A stretch of DNA of 14,869 bases from UBA7236 sp964638865. Its GTDB lineage: Bacteria > Bacteroidota > Bacteroidia > Chitinophagales > BACL12. The position numbers were made by a program, and so were the translations under genes. Location of the stretch: NCBI GenBank assembly GCA_964638865.1, contig CAZXBG010000105.1, forward strand, positions 1 through 14,869, read 5' to 3'. Under the pieces are notes generated by a model. The model had not been told where the DNA came from. It did not search any database and was given only the letters and a program-made list of their open reading frames with translations. Every line of letters begins with the position of its first letter. Positions within the stretch are counted from its first letter, which is position 1. This document shows, piece by piece, positions 1 to 7,787 of the stretch.

Positions 1-34
1 CAGATAAAATTAATTTATTAAGAGAATTATAGTT

Positions 35-90
35 CTTCCGTGTGAAGACACTGCTGGGGCTGTGCTATGGTGTGGCGCTGCCGCGGCATA
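35..90. other. GC-rich spur at window edge
   Basis: This stretch is clearly richer in G and C than the AT-rich surroundings. It contains a small GTGT-GAAG-ACAC hairpin near 40-51 and the palindrome GCCGCGGC near 80-87. No reading frame through it is convincing: the frame ending in TAA at 89-91 is closed by another stop at 11-13. It lies just past the terminator of the minus-strand gene that follows. It could be the end of an RNA element or of a feature lying outside the window; I do not recognise it. Confidence 0.2.
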
Positions 91-115
91 AAAAAACCGC
101 AAATAAACTGCGGTT
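91..115 (-). terminator. Intrinsic terminator of the Cys-rich gene
   Basis: On the minus strand AACCGCA pairs with TGCGGTT (plus positions 109-115 and 95-101) around a 7-base loop, and the stem runs into a T-tract at 96-91. It lies about 30 bases past the stop codon of the minus-strand Cys-rich gene. The geometry is that of a Rho-independent terminator. Confidence 0.8.
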
Positions 116-145
116 CTTGCTTGATTTAATATTGAAAATTAAAAT

Positions 146-460
146 TTATAAGGTAGCTTTTTCCGACTTAGCAGAAGTATTACATTTTGATGGTGGACAT
201 TCTTTTGTTTCAGGACAAATATTGTCTGACTTTGCATTTGCGGTTGTACTCATTTGTGCTTTATTGCTATAAGGACATTTTGCAGCTTGTTCAGGTGTGC
301 AATCAGATGGGTCGCAATGCGCTGGATTTTCATTGCTAATCTGTTCCATTTTCACGGAATTATTGTGTTCTGTGCCTGCTGTAGTGGCCGTCATAGCCCA
401 AATTGCAATTCCTGCTAAAAAAACAAGGGTTAGCGTAGCTAAAATTGATTTAAGATTCAT
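146..460 (-). CDS. Small exported Cys-rich hypothetical protein
   Basis: A 104-residue protein. I start it at the ATG at 460-458 because this places a hydrophobic export or anchor segment (about residues 5-26) at the N-terminus; the 23 extra codons upstream look like untranslated leader. The mature part is hydrophilic and carries six cysteines at residues 49, 54, 62, 82, 88 and 93 in short clusters (HCDPSDC, KCPY, ICPETKECPPSKC). The CDPSDCTPEQ stretch resembles small metal-responsive proteins I associate with Bacteroidota, so periplasmic metal binding or redox activity is possible, but this is inference. No lipobox is seen, and there is no neighbour on the same strand in the window. A terminator follows at 115-91. 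I do not recognise a named family. Confidence 0.7.
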   Translation of the reverse strand: MNLKSILATLTLVFLAGIAIWAMTATTAGTEHNNSVKMEQISNENPAHCDPSDCTPEQAAKCPYSNKAQMSTTANAKSDNICPETKECPPSKCNTSAKSEKATL

Positions 461-679
461 AGTTAAAGATTTAGAGTTTAAAGTTATCAATAATTCAGAA
501 CAATTGATAATAATAACGCAATTTAACACAAATTATTTTTTAGAAACAGATAGGTTATTGGTTCAAGTATCAAGAAGATCAATTTGAATAGTAAAATTTC
601 CCAAAAATTGATTTAAGGTGCTGAAATTATAACTTTTGATCTGATTTGTCGAATTTTGCGAACACAGAAAAATGAAATA

Positions 680-2728
680 ATGAAAAAATTACTTGTATTC
701 ATCATTGTCCTTGTATCGCTGCAACTCTATGCTCAACAGCCTCAACAACTCCTTACAACCGGAAAGGGTGAAGCAGAGGAATTGATTGGAGATAGTTTCA
801 CTTGGCAAACCGAACAATTTGCCGATCTTGGCATATTGCGATACACCATACCCGGTTGGGAAAAATTAACCGTTAAACAAAAATCACTTGTATATTACCT
901 CACGCAAGCCGGATACTGTGGAAGAGACATCATTTATGATCAAAACTATAGCCATAACCTGGAGATCAGAAAGGCGCTTGAAAATATTGTCACCAAATAC
1001 GCAGGAAATAATGGATCTACTGAGTGGAATGCATTTCTGGTTTATACTAAACGCGTTTGGTTCAGTAATGGAATTCACCATCATTATTCCACTGATAAAA
1101 TAATGCCTGGTTTTTCAAAGGAATATTTTAAATCACTTTTATTGGCAACGGATACAAAACTCTCTGAAAATGTAGTGAAAATTATGTTTGACCCGGAAAT
1201 TGACAATAAAAAAGTAAATCTTGATCCAAAATCGGATCTCTTGCTTACCTCAGCTACTAATTTTTATGGGGTTGATGTTTCCCAAAAAGAAGCGGAAGCA
1301 TTTTATTCCACAAAAATTGATAAGAATGACGAAAAAGCAATTTCTTATGGATTAAACTCACAATTGGTAAAAACTCCAAATGGAATTGAGGAAAGATTAT
1401 GGATCGCGGAGGGAATGTACGGATCTGCCATTAAACAAATCATTTTTTGGTTGGAAAAGGCTGTCACCGTTGCAGAAAACGCTCAACAGGCAAAAGGCCT
1501 GAATTTGCTTATTTCCTATTATAAAACCGGAGATCTTAAAACGTGGGACGAATATAATATTGAGTGGGTTAAAGAAACCGAAGGCGATATTGATTATATT
1601 AATTCCTTCATTGAAGTGTATAACGACCCTTTGGGATATAGAGGTTCGTTCGAATCTATTGTTGAATTAAAAGATTTTGAGGCCTCGGAAAGAATGTCCA
1701 CCTTATCTCAGCATGCTCAGTGGTTTGAAGATAATTCTCCAATATTAAAAATTCATAAAAAAGATACAGTGGTTGGTGTGTCTTATAAAGTTGTAAATGT
1801 TGCCGGTGAAGCAGGTGATGCCTCTCCTGCTACTCCAATTGGAGTTAATTTGCCAAATGCGAACTGGATTAGAGCAGAATTTGGATCAAAATCCGTAAGT
1901 CTTGGAAATATTGGATATGCATATGAACAAGCTGGCAGTTCCGGATTACTCGATGAATTTTGTTATAGTGCTGAAGAAAAAGAAAGAGCTATTAAATTCG
2001 GATCTGTTGCCGGTAAAATGCACACTGCAATGCATGAAGTAATTGGGCATGCAAGTGGAATTATAAATAAAGGAGTTGGAACTCCAAAAGAGACATTAAA
2101 AAATTATGCTAACGTACTAGAAGAAGCACGTGCCGATCTCGTTGGATTATATTATATCATGGATCCAAAATTAGTCGAGTGGGGATTGATACCGGATGTT
2201 GCTGTAGGAATGACGCAGTACGACAGTTATATCCGCAATGGGTTGATGGTGCAATTGCGCAGAATTGAACCCGGTAAAACTGTGGAAGAATCGCATATGC
2301 GCAATCGCCAATTAATAGCGGCTTGGGCTTATACTAAAGGAAAATCAAGTTATGTTATCGAAAGAAAATTTGAGAATGGAAAAACGTATTTTGTGGTGAA
2401 TGATTACGATGCTTTAAGAAAAATTTTTGGGGATTTATTGCGTGAAATACAACGCATTAAATCTGAAGGTGATTTTAAAGCTGGAATGGATCTCGTTGAA
2501 ACTTACGGAGTTCAGGTAGATGAGGATATTCATAAAGAGGTTTTATCAAGATCAGAAAAACTGAACATCCCACCCTATTTTGGATTCATTAATCCGGAAT
2601 TGACACCAGTTATGGATGACAAGGGAAATGTGATAGATGTAACAGTTTCTTATCCTGAAGATTTTACAGAACAAATGTTGTATTACGGATCTAAATATTC
2701 CTTTTTACAACCCGGAAGCGGAAAGTGA
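680..2728 (+). CDS. Secreted dipeptidyl-peptidase III family (M49) zinc peptidase
   Basis: A 682-residue M49 peptidase; the family releases dipeptides from the N-terminus of short peptides using zinc. The diagnostic HEVIGH (residues 452-457, fitting HEXXGH) supplies two zinc-ligand histidines and the catalytic Glu453; EEARAD (481-486) supplies the third ligand. The spacing between the motifs is about 30 residues, shorter than in the human enzyme (near 57) and like Bacteroides DPP III. The ATG at 680 is preferred over the TTG at 656 because it opens a clear signal peptide, MKKLLVFIIVLVSLQLYA, with likely cleavage after Ala18 and no lipobox cysteine. This points to a periplasmic or surface enzyme, probably in peptide nutrition, whereas eukaryotic DPP III is cytosolic. 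A weak promoter (TTG at 608-610, TAACTTTTG at 630-638, 19-base spacer) may serve it. No obvious terminator follows. Confidence 0.92.
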   Translation: MKKLLVFIIVLVSLQLYAQQPQQLLTTGKGEAEELIGDSFTWQTEQFADLGILRYTIPGWEKLTVKQKSLVYYLTQAGYCGRDIIYDQNYSHNLEIRKALENIVTKYAGNNGSTEWNAFLVYTKRVWFSNGIHHHYSTDKIMPGFSKEYFKSLLLATDTKLSENVVKIMFDPEIDNKKVNLDPKSDLLLTSATNFYGVDVSQKEAEAFYSTKIDKNDEKAISYGLNSQLVKTPNGIEERLWIAEGMYGSAIKQIIFWLEKAVTVAENAQQAKGLNLLISYYKTGDLKTWDEYNIEWVKETEGDIDYINSFIEVYNDPLGYRGSFESIVELKDFEASERMSTLSQHAQWFEDNSPILKIHKKDTVVGVSYKVVNVAGEAGDASPATPIGVNLPNANWIRAEFGSKSVSLGNIGYAYEQAGSSGLLDEFCYSAEEKERAIKFGSVAGKMHTAMHEVIGHASGIINKGVGTPKETLKNYANVLEEARADLVGLYYIMDPKLVEWGLIPDVAVGMTQYDSYIRNGLMVQLRRIEPGKTVEESHMRNRQLIAAWAYTKGKSSYVIERKFENGKTYFVVNDYDALRKIFGDLLREIQRIKSEGDFKAGMDLVETYGVQVDEDIHKEVLSRSEKLNIPPYFGFINPELTPVMDDKGNVIDVTVSYPEDFTEQMLYYGSKYSFLQPGSGK

Positions 2729-3121
2729 TGGAAAATTGGAGAAACATTTGAACTGATGGGTCGTATTTTGTGAGACGTGAGTCCGGAGTTAACATTATAG
2801 CTGATAAAAATCTCTACTCACCCAACAATCATGCATCAGGAATCATTGATCAGGAGTAAAAAAAATCGGTTGTCGAGTATCTACCCATAACTCATTACTC
2901 CTAACTCCTGGCAGAACTTTACTGAAATCTTACTCACCACTCCCCACTCACCACTCCCCTCTCCCCATTCCCCAATAGTCAGGAGTAAAACATTCGGATT
3001 AGAAGAAGCATTCCGATACCTGATTCCACTTCCCTACCCCTCAATCTCACCCAAAAAAGTGACTTTAATCATTTCAGCAATTATGATTAAAGCAGAAATT
3101 TACCTCATAAATTTAAAAATT
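2729..3121. other. Non-coding spacer, pyrimidine-rich and repetitive
   Basis: Almost 400 bases without a credible gene. The plus strand is C/T-rich from about 2880 to 3050, with recurring words such as ACTCCTAACTCC, CTCACC and CAGGAGTAAA (near 2850 and 2980). TTACTCCT near 2895 can pair with AGGAGTAA near 2851. Pieces of this kind occur between genes in Bacteroidota. I see no clear promoter or terminator. Confidence 0.6.
2932..2959 (+). repeat. Perfect 14-bp tandem duplication
   Basis: ACTCACCACTCCCC occurs at 2932-2945 and again directly at 2946-2959, followed by related pyrimidine sequence (TCTCCCCATTCCCC). It is an exact two-copy tandem repeat within the C-rich spacer and most likely arose by slippage. 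Confidence 0.85.
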
Positions 3122-3553
3122 ATGATCTTTAAACGCAAAGCATCCGATTTTATGACAGGCGCAGTAATAGTTGCCAATGTTAATAATTCCTATGATCAGG
3201 TAATGGAATTTTTCACTACCTATAAAATTCAACATTTACCGGTAACTGATGACGACAGATTAATTGGAATTATCAGTGTTAACGATATGCTGAATTTTAT
3301 ATCCGACATTATAAAAGAAGATATAAGCATCTCTCATTTTAATCTGAATAAAAAATTCAAAGTAAGTGAAATAATGACAGCCGACCCAATAACTGTTGAG
3401 CCGGATTCGTCACAAAAAGAAGTTCTGGAAATATTGGCACAAGGAAAATTTCAGGCAGTGCCTGTTGTGAGTGAAGGTATCATTCGGGGAATTATTACCA
3501 ATAAGGATATTACCAGAATTTACAATTATGATGCAACGCATATTCTTCCCTGA
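3122..3553 (+). CDS. Stand-alone CBS-domain pair protein
   Basis: A soluble protein of 143 residues made of two CBS domains (about 7-62 and 80-134). Each shows the family pattern: a V.DIM/DFMT-type entry (ASDFMTG, VSEIMTADPITV), a helix, then a LPV..DD.LIGIIS or VPVVSEGIIRGIIT strand and a terminal NDM/NKDIT helix. CBS pairs (Bateman modules) bind adenosine nucleotides or related ligands and act as energy or redox sensors; the partner here is unknown. I prefer the ATG at 3122 (MIFKRKASDFM) because it starts just before the first domain; an in-frame ATG at 3083 would add a hydrophobic 13-residue extension with no domain support. It converges with the beta-propeller gene, separated by a shared AT hairpin. 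Confidence 0.85.
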   Translation: MIFKRKASDFMTGAVIVANVNNSYDQVMEFFTTYKIQHLPVTDDDRLIGIISVNDMLNFISDIIKEDISISHFNLNKKFKVSEIMTADPITVEPDSSQKEVLEILAQGKFQAVPVVSEGIIRGIITNKDITRIYNYDATHILP

Positions 3554-3563
3554 GAAGATTGGT

Positions 3564-3611
3564 AAAATAATAACAATAAATTAAATGGTATTTTATTTAT
3601 TGTATTATTTT
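3564..3611. terminator. AT-only bidirectional hairpin between convergent genes
   Basis: The arm at 3564-3580 (AAAATAATAACAATAAA) pairs with 3596-3611 (TTTATTGTATTATTTT), 16 pairs with one bulged base, and the intervening bases can extend the stem. The hairpin starts 11 bases after the CBS stop codon and its right arm overlaps the last codons and stop of the minus-strand beta-propeller gene. Both flanks are A/T-rich, so it can serve as terminator for both genes. The stem has a single G-C pair, which is weak for a classical terminator. Confidence 0.55.
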
Positions 3612-5147
3612 ATTGCTGTGTTTATTATCGGCACCCAACATTGGCCAACCTGTAATTGTTAAGTCATAGGTATTTATAGCATATAAATTACCGGCTGTTG
3701 TTGTTACATATATCCATCCGTTCATTGCAATAGGTTGTGAACGGATGGGTTCTTTTATAGCATATATTTTTTCAGCAGCACCTGTTAATTGGTTCATTAA
3801 AATAATTTCACCCTGTAATGTTCCGGTGATAATATATTTACCTGCTACTATAGGTGCAGTTGCAAGATAACCTCCTTCCTGTTTTAAATTTCCGGGAATG
3901 GCATATTTCCATTTTTCTTTTCCGGTAACATTATCCATACAAAAAAGAGTATCACCCATCATATTAAATTGAGCATCTGCAACTGCAGTTATGCGACTTC
4001 CATAAAAATTTTGCAGCGAACTCACATTGCTTTGTCCGATATTTTCATTAGCAGCCATCCAGTTTGAAGATGTCGGCGCTCCGCCCGCGAAACCATTTAC
4101 CGCATCACTGGAATTACTTTCCATTTTTAAATTTGAACTACTCTGCACATTTTTATCGAGATATGCAGCATGTTTCTTTTCTGTGCTAAAATCGATTAAA
4201 TTTAATTCGTAATTATAACCTGTAACCTGCTCTGAAACGGTTTCTCCGGCCTTATCGCCCCTCTGACTATAATACGCTCTGCCATTATGTAATACAGGTG
4301 CAGATGTTGCGCGGCATTTTTTTGCAGCAGTAAATTCACCACTTACTGCATCCAGAATATAATATACCCCTGAAAAGGTTACAACATGTAATTTACCTTC
4401 ATCTTCTATCGGTGCTGATAAAATATCACCATCAATTCTTTTTTGCCATAATATTTTTCCGGTCTTTAATTCCATGGCAATTATTGCATGCGAATATCCT
4501 CCTGCATTACAAACAGTTGAATTTGTATTATTCGATAAACCATTGTGTTGTTCGTTAAATTCGCCGTCGCCATTAAAGGTGTAATTGGTATTGCATGGAT
4601 AAGAAGAATATACAATTCCATTTGCAATTGTTGGTGTCGACATTAATGGATCGCCTAACCACCACGACCAAAGATGTTTTCCGGTAATTACATCGCATGC
4701 AAAAATGGTGCACGACTCTGTATTAAATACAATTACACCATCTTCAATTACACATGACGAAGGCCCGTCATCATCCAAATTTATTCCCCAATCTAATATT
4801 CCGGTCTCTGCATGAAAACTTAAAAATTGTTTACTGCCAAAACCTCCGCTTACATAAATTTTGTTGTCGCTCCAGGTTGGTGTTGGTACATTATTATTAG
4901 CCGGTAATTTAATTTTATATCCAAATTCTGTTTGAGTAAAATAATCTGTAAACGGAAAATCTGTAACATGTCCCTGACGAAAACTGCTACTCAATTTATT
5001 CGCAGGATCTGCATTAATTGCCATTACTTCGGCAAGAACATCTGTTGAATCACTTTTCGTTTCTTCAAGTGCAATTTTCGATGGTGGATTAAAAGAAGTT
5101 TGAAAAGATAAAAGGACAACAAGTGTGGAAAATGCGAATAGTTTCAT
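3597..5147 (-). CDS. Secreted PQQ-type beta-propeller repeat protein
   Basis: 516 residues with an N-terminal signal peptide (MKLFAFSTLVVLLSFQTSF). The rest is a series of seven or so beta-propeller blades ending in the PQQ-like D..TG....W signature: HAETGILDW, DVITGKHLWSW, ELKTGKILWQ, DAVSGEF, DNVTGKEKWKY, NQLTGAAEKIY and a final blade with GNLYAINTYD. The C-terminal GWPMLGADNKHSN is the motif often found at the end (or start) of bacterial PQQ/FG-GAP propellers. No dehydrogenase active-site region is seen, so this is probably a binding or scaffold propeller of the BamB/PQQ_2 kind and not a quinoprotein enzyme. There is no lipobox and no T9SS tail. A promoter element abuts the start (5162-5155). 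The function is unknown. Confidence 0.82.
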   Translation of the reverse strand: MKLFAFSTLVVLLSFQTSFNPPSKIALEETKSDSTDVLAEVMAINADPANKLSSSFRQGHVTDFPFTDYFTQTEFGYKIKLPANNNVPTPTWSDNKIYVSGGFGSKQFLSFHAETGILDWGINLDDDGPSSCVIEDGVIVFNTESCTIFACDVITGKHLWSWWLGDPLMSTPTIANGIVYSSYPCNTNYTFNGDGEFNEQHNGLSNNTNSTVCNAGGYSHAIIAMELKTGKILWQKRIDGDILSAPIEDEGKLHVVTFSGVYYILDAVSGEFTAAKKCRATSAPVLHNGRAYYSQRGDKAGETVSEQVTGYNYELNLIDFSTEKKHAAYLDKNVQSSSNLKMESNSSDAVNGFAGGAPTSSNWMAANENIGQSNVSSLQNFYGSRITAVADAQFNMMGDTLFCMDNVTGKEKWKYAIPGNLKQEGGYLATAPIVAGKYIITGTLQGEIILMNQLTGAAEKIYAIKEPIRSQPIAMNGWIYVTTTAGNLYAINTYDLTITGWPMLGADNKHSNKIIQ

Positions 5148-5154
5148 AAGTGAT

Positions 5155-5162
5155 CAAATTTA
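5155..5162 (-). promoter_or_regulatory. Bacteroidota -7 element of the beta-propeller gene
   Basis: On the minus strand TAAATTTG matches TAnnTTTG exactly and ends 7 bases before the ATG at 5147. Transcription would start at or just before the ATG, giving a leaderless or nearly leaderless mRNA. A TTTG lies 26 bases upstream, a little far for a -33 element. Confidence 0.5.
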
Positions 5163-5332
5163 TGGCGTTAACTATAGGTTTTGATGAACAAATAACGATT
5201 ATTCCATAATCTTCGTATTAATAAAATCTTTCCTATTTTATCCTATACGCGCAAGTTCTTTGAGCGGTTAGGGAAATATCGAAAAAATTTTAAAAAAATT
5301 GCAAAAAAATTAGGATAAAACATATAAAGCTG

Positions 5333-5340
5333 TATATTTG
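5333..5340 (+). promoter_or_regulatory. Bacteroidota -7 promoter element (TATATTTG)
   Basis: Exact match to TAnnTTTG in the divergent intergenic region. No well-spaced -33 TTG is visible. A strong terminator hairpin begins only about 22 bases downstream, so the transcript would be very short unless the hairpin is read through. Confidence 0.45.
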
Positions 5341-5404
5341 ACCTGTTTTTAAGGGATAAACAAGCAGCAAGCGTCCCGAAAGGGACAATTGCTGTTTTTA
5401 TTTT
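5341..5404 (+). ncRNA. Candidate short RNA ending in a GAAA-tetraloop hairpin
   Basis: Between the TATATTTG element and the T-tract at 5395-5404 lie about 60 bases with no ORF, almost all of it leader plus terminator hairpin. A second GGGA at 5353-5356 could pair with TCCC at 5374-5377 in competition with the terminator stem. It could be a small RNA or a regulated leader for the M43 protease gene 190 bases downstream. I match no known RNA family. Confidence 0.3.
5362..5404 (+). terminator. Strong intrinsic terminator with GNRA loop
   Basis: CAGCAA (5365-5370) pairs with TTGCTG (5389-5394), then after a 2x2 internal loop GTCCC (5373-5377) pairs with GGGAC (5382-5386) around a GAAA tetraloop. 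AAG at 5362-5364 can extend the lower stem. TTTTTATTTTT follows on the plus strand. It does not follow any plus-strand gene. Confidence 0.75.
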
Positions 5405-5561
5405 TACTTCAACCTCTACCCTTTCCTTTCCAAATTTCTTATTTTTAGGTATTATTTTGATTTAAAATTAGCATCAATTACTAATGCGTAAAAGGTATTT
5501 TGTTAGCCAAATGCGATTCCAAAAGAAAGTTATTCCTCGATTCACTTTAACTACAATTTAT

Positions 5562-5569
5562 TATCTTTA
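5562..5569 (+). promoter_or_regulatory. Possible promoter of the M43 protease gene
   Basis: TATCTTTA matches seven of the eight positions of TAnnTTTG and ends 24 bases before the ATG at 5594. No clear -33 element is visible. Confidence 0.3.
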
Positions 5570-5593
5570 ACACTTATTATAATCCACTCAATT

Positions 5594-7708
5594 ATGCAGA
5601 AATTTTTTACGCTATTACTGATCTCTCTGTTTTTAACACACGCAGGAAACACACAAGTTACAAGGTGCGCAACTGTTGAACATGAGGCTGTTTTAAAAGC
5701 CAAATATCCTGATTACGAGAAAAGAAAACAAGAGATTGAAGAATACACGCATCGCTACATCCAAAAAAATAAGTCTCAAAATAAAATGGAAGGCACTGTC
5801 ACTATTAAAATACCGATTGTATTTCATATAGTATATAAAACTGCTGCTCAAAATATTTCTGACGCACGAATAATGGAACAGATCGACATTCTAAATGCCG
5901 ATTTTAGGAGATTAAATGCGGACACAAGTGACACTCCTGTTGAATTTCAGGATGTTGCAGCCGATTGTAATATAGAATTTTGTCTTGCAATCATAGATCC
6001 GGACGGAAATCCTACTTCCGGAATTTTGAGAGTGGAAACAGATGTTACAACATTTGATTTTGATGATGGTATCAAGTTTACAGCGGAAGGTGGCTCAGAT
6101 GCATGGCCCGCCGATGAATATCTTAATTTTTGGAGCGGAAATATTGGTGCTTTTTTATTGGGATATGCGCAATTTCCCGGTGGACCGGATGCAACTGACG
6201 GAGTGGTAATTCATTACCAGCATGTTGGACTAGAACCTGCAGGTTACCCTTATCATTTGGGGCGTACAGCTACGCACGAAGTGGGTCACTGGTTAAATCT
6301 TTATCATATATGGGGCGATGACGGCGGTTGTGCCGGATCTGATCTTTGTGGAGACACACCCAATCAAAAAGTGGAAACTTACGGCTGTCCGGGTTTTCCA
6401 AAAACAGATATTTGTTCAGCGGATGCCCCCGGAATTATGTTCCAAAATTATATGGATTATACTGATGATGCATGTATGAATATTTTCACACAGGGACAGA
6501 AAGATCGTATACAATCGCTTTTTGAACCCGGTGGAGAAAGATTTAATTTGACAAATTCTGAAGGTTGTGGATTACAACCATATGACGCTCAGGCAATTAC
6601 TGCTCTTCCCGGAGGAACCATTTGTGATTTGACCGTAAACCCTGTTGTTACTATTAAAAATCATGGAACAGTTTTGCTTACTTCCATTGACATACTTTAT
6701 AATATTGACGGAGGCGCCACCTCCACTTATAATTGGACAGGATCGCTCATAACAGGCGCTACGGAAGCTGTTTCTTTACCTGCTATCACCACTACGGAAG
6801 GCGAGCACACACTCGAAGCCACACTTGAAAATCCCAACGGATTTGACGATGCCGATGCCGGCGACAACACCACGGAAACTGACTTCGTAGTTAGTCTCAC
6901 TGCGTTACCTCTACCCTTATCCCAAGGATTCGAGTCAAGCGGATTTCCTTACGATGGATATACACTCAGCAATCCTGATGATTATTATTCTTGGGAAAGA
7001 ACAAATGATGCAGCAGCATTGGGAAGTTATTCCATTTATATGAACCATTATGATAATGATGCAAATGGACAAATTGATGAATTTGTAATTCCGGCATACG
7101 ATCTTTCAGGAATGGCAACTATTAATTTCACATTTGATGTTGCCTATGCGTTATATACAACCGGAGGAATCTATTCAGATACACTGGAAGTATTGGCAAG
7201 TGACGACTGTGGAGCAAGTTGGGAATCCGTTTACAAAAAAGCTAATCCCGATCTGCAAACTGCACCATTCACAGCGAGCTCTTTTGTTCCGGAAGATGAT
7301 GAGTGGAGAAATGAAGTAATTGATCTTACAGGTTATTTAGGGTCTTCGCAACTTTTTGTAAAATTCCGCACCATAAGCGATTACGAAAATAATTTATACG
7401 TTGATAATATCAATTTAAATGATGGTCAGCAAATTGGTGTTATAAATGCCTCTAATGATTTTAAATTGTCATTATTTCCAAATCCGGCTAACGATCTGTT
7501 AAATATTAAATACAATATTTCGCAAAGTGGAAACGGAACAATAATGATCTATGATGTGCTCGGAAAACTGATATATAACGAAATAATTTCAACAATTTCC
7601 GGGATTAATATTATAACAATTCCTGTTAAAGAATTAAGTGCAGGATATTACAGAATTAAATTGGAAATTGGTGGAATGAGTGCTTCTACCCCTTTTGTGA
7701 AGGAGTAA
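5594..7708 (+). CDS. T9SS-secreted M43 (pappalysin-like) metalloprotease
   Basis: 704 residues. A signal peptide (about 1-20) is followed by a propeptide-like segment and the M43 catalytic domain (about 75-325). The zinc motif is HEVGHWLNLYH (228-238), with His228, His232 and His238 as ligands and Glu229 as catalytic base; the Met-turn is NYMDY (Met287). The position usually Gly in HEXXHXXGXXH is Asn235. Residues about 330-440 resemble a CARDB/Ig-like domain (NPVVTIKNHGTV), and about 440-610 form a jelly-roll/MAM-like adhesion domain (LSQGFESSGFP to LYVDNINL). The last 82 residues (623-704) are a type A type IX secretion sorting domain with LFPNPANDLLNI and LSAGYYRIKL. The protein is therefore predicted to cross the inner membrane by Sec and the outer membrane by the T9SS, and to act on extracellular proteins. 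The substrate is unknown. Confidence 0.93.
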   Translation: MQKFFTLLLISLFLTHAGNTQVTRCATVEHEAVLKAKYPDYEKRKQEIEEYTHRYIQKNKSQNKMEGTVTIKIPIVFHIVYKTAAQNISDARIMEQIDILNADFRRLNADTSDTPVEFQDVAADCNIEFCLAIIDPDGNPTSGILRVETDVTTFDFDDGIKFTAEGGSDAWPADEYLNFWSGNIGAFLLGYAQFPGGPDATDGVVIHYQHVGLEPAGYPYHLGRTATHEVGHWLNLYHIWGDDGGCAGSDLCGDTPNQKVETYGCPGFPKTDICSADAPGIMFQNYMDYTDDACMNIFTQGQKDRIQSLFEPGGERFNLTNSEGCGLQPYDAQAITALPGGTICDLTVNPVVTIKNHGTVLLTSIDILYNIDGGATSTYNWTGSLITGATEAVSLPAITTTEGEHTLEATLENPNGFDDADAGDNTTETDFVVSLTALPLPLSQGFESSGFPYDGYTLSNPDDYYSWERTNDAAALGSYSIYMNHYDNDANGQIDEFVIPAYDLSGMATINFTFDVAYALYTTGGIYSDTLEVLASDDCGASWESVYKKANPDLQTAPFTASSFVPEDDEWRNEVIDLTGYLGSSQLFVKFRTISDYENNLYVDNINLNDGQQIGVINASNDFKLSLFPNPANDLLNIKYNISQSGNGTIMIYDVLGKLIYNEIISTISGINIITIPVKELSAGYYRIKLEIGGMSASTPFVKE

Positions 7709-7752
7709 TAGAAGGAGTTTAACGTCTGCTTAATTTATAAGTTTTTGGGTTC

Positions 7753-7787
7753 AAAGTGGTTGGTGTTTTTCACCAACCACTTTTATT
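7753..7787 (+). terminator. Intrinsic terminator after the M43 protease
   Basis: A perfect 13-bp stem, AAAGTGGTTGGTG (7753-7765) with CACCAACCACTTT (7771-7783), around a TTTTT loop and followed by TTTTATTT. It lies 45 bases after the protease stop codon and ends just before the stop of the convergent transferase gene. The minus-strand exit has no T-run, so it serves mainly the plus strand. Confidence 0.88.

Noticed and set aside
42..272. Plus-strand open frame of 76 codons at the left edge
   Set aside because: It starts in the GC spur, crosses the terminator at 91-115 and lies antisense to the Cys-rich exported protein; the product shows no domain.
656..679. TTG start adding eight residues to the M49 peptidase
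   Set aside because: The ATG at 680 begins a classic signal peptide, and the extra residues would put charged sequence ahead of it.
2729..3121. CRISPR-like or repeat-array region
   Set aside because: The repeats are short, adjacent and without spacers; it is low-complexity C/T-rich DNA.
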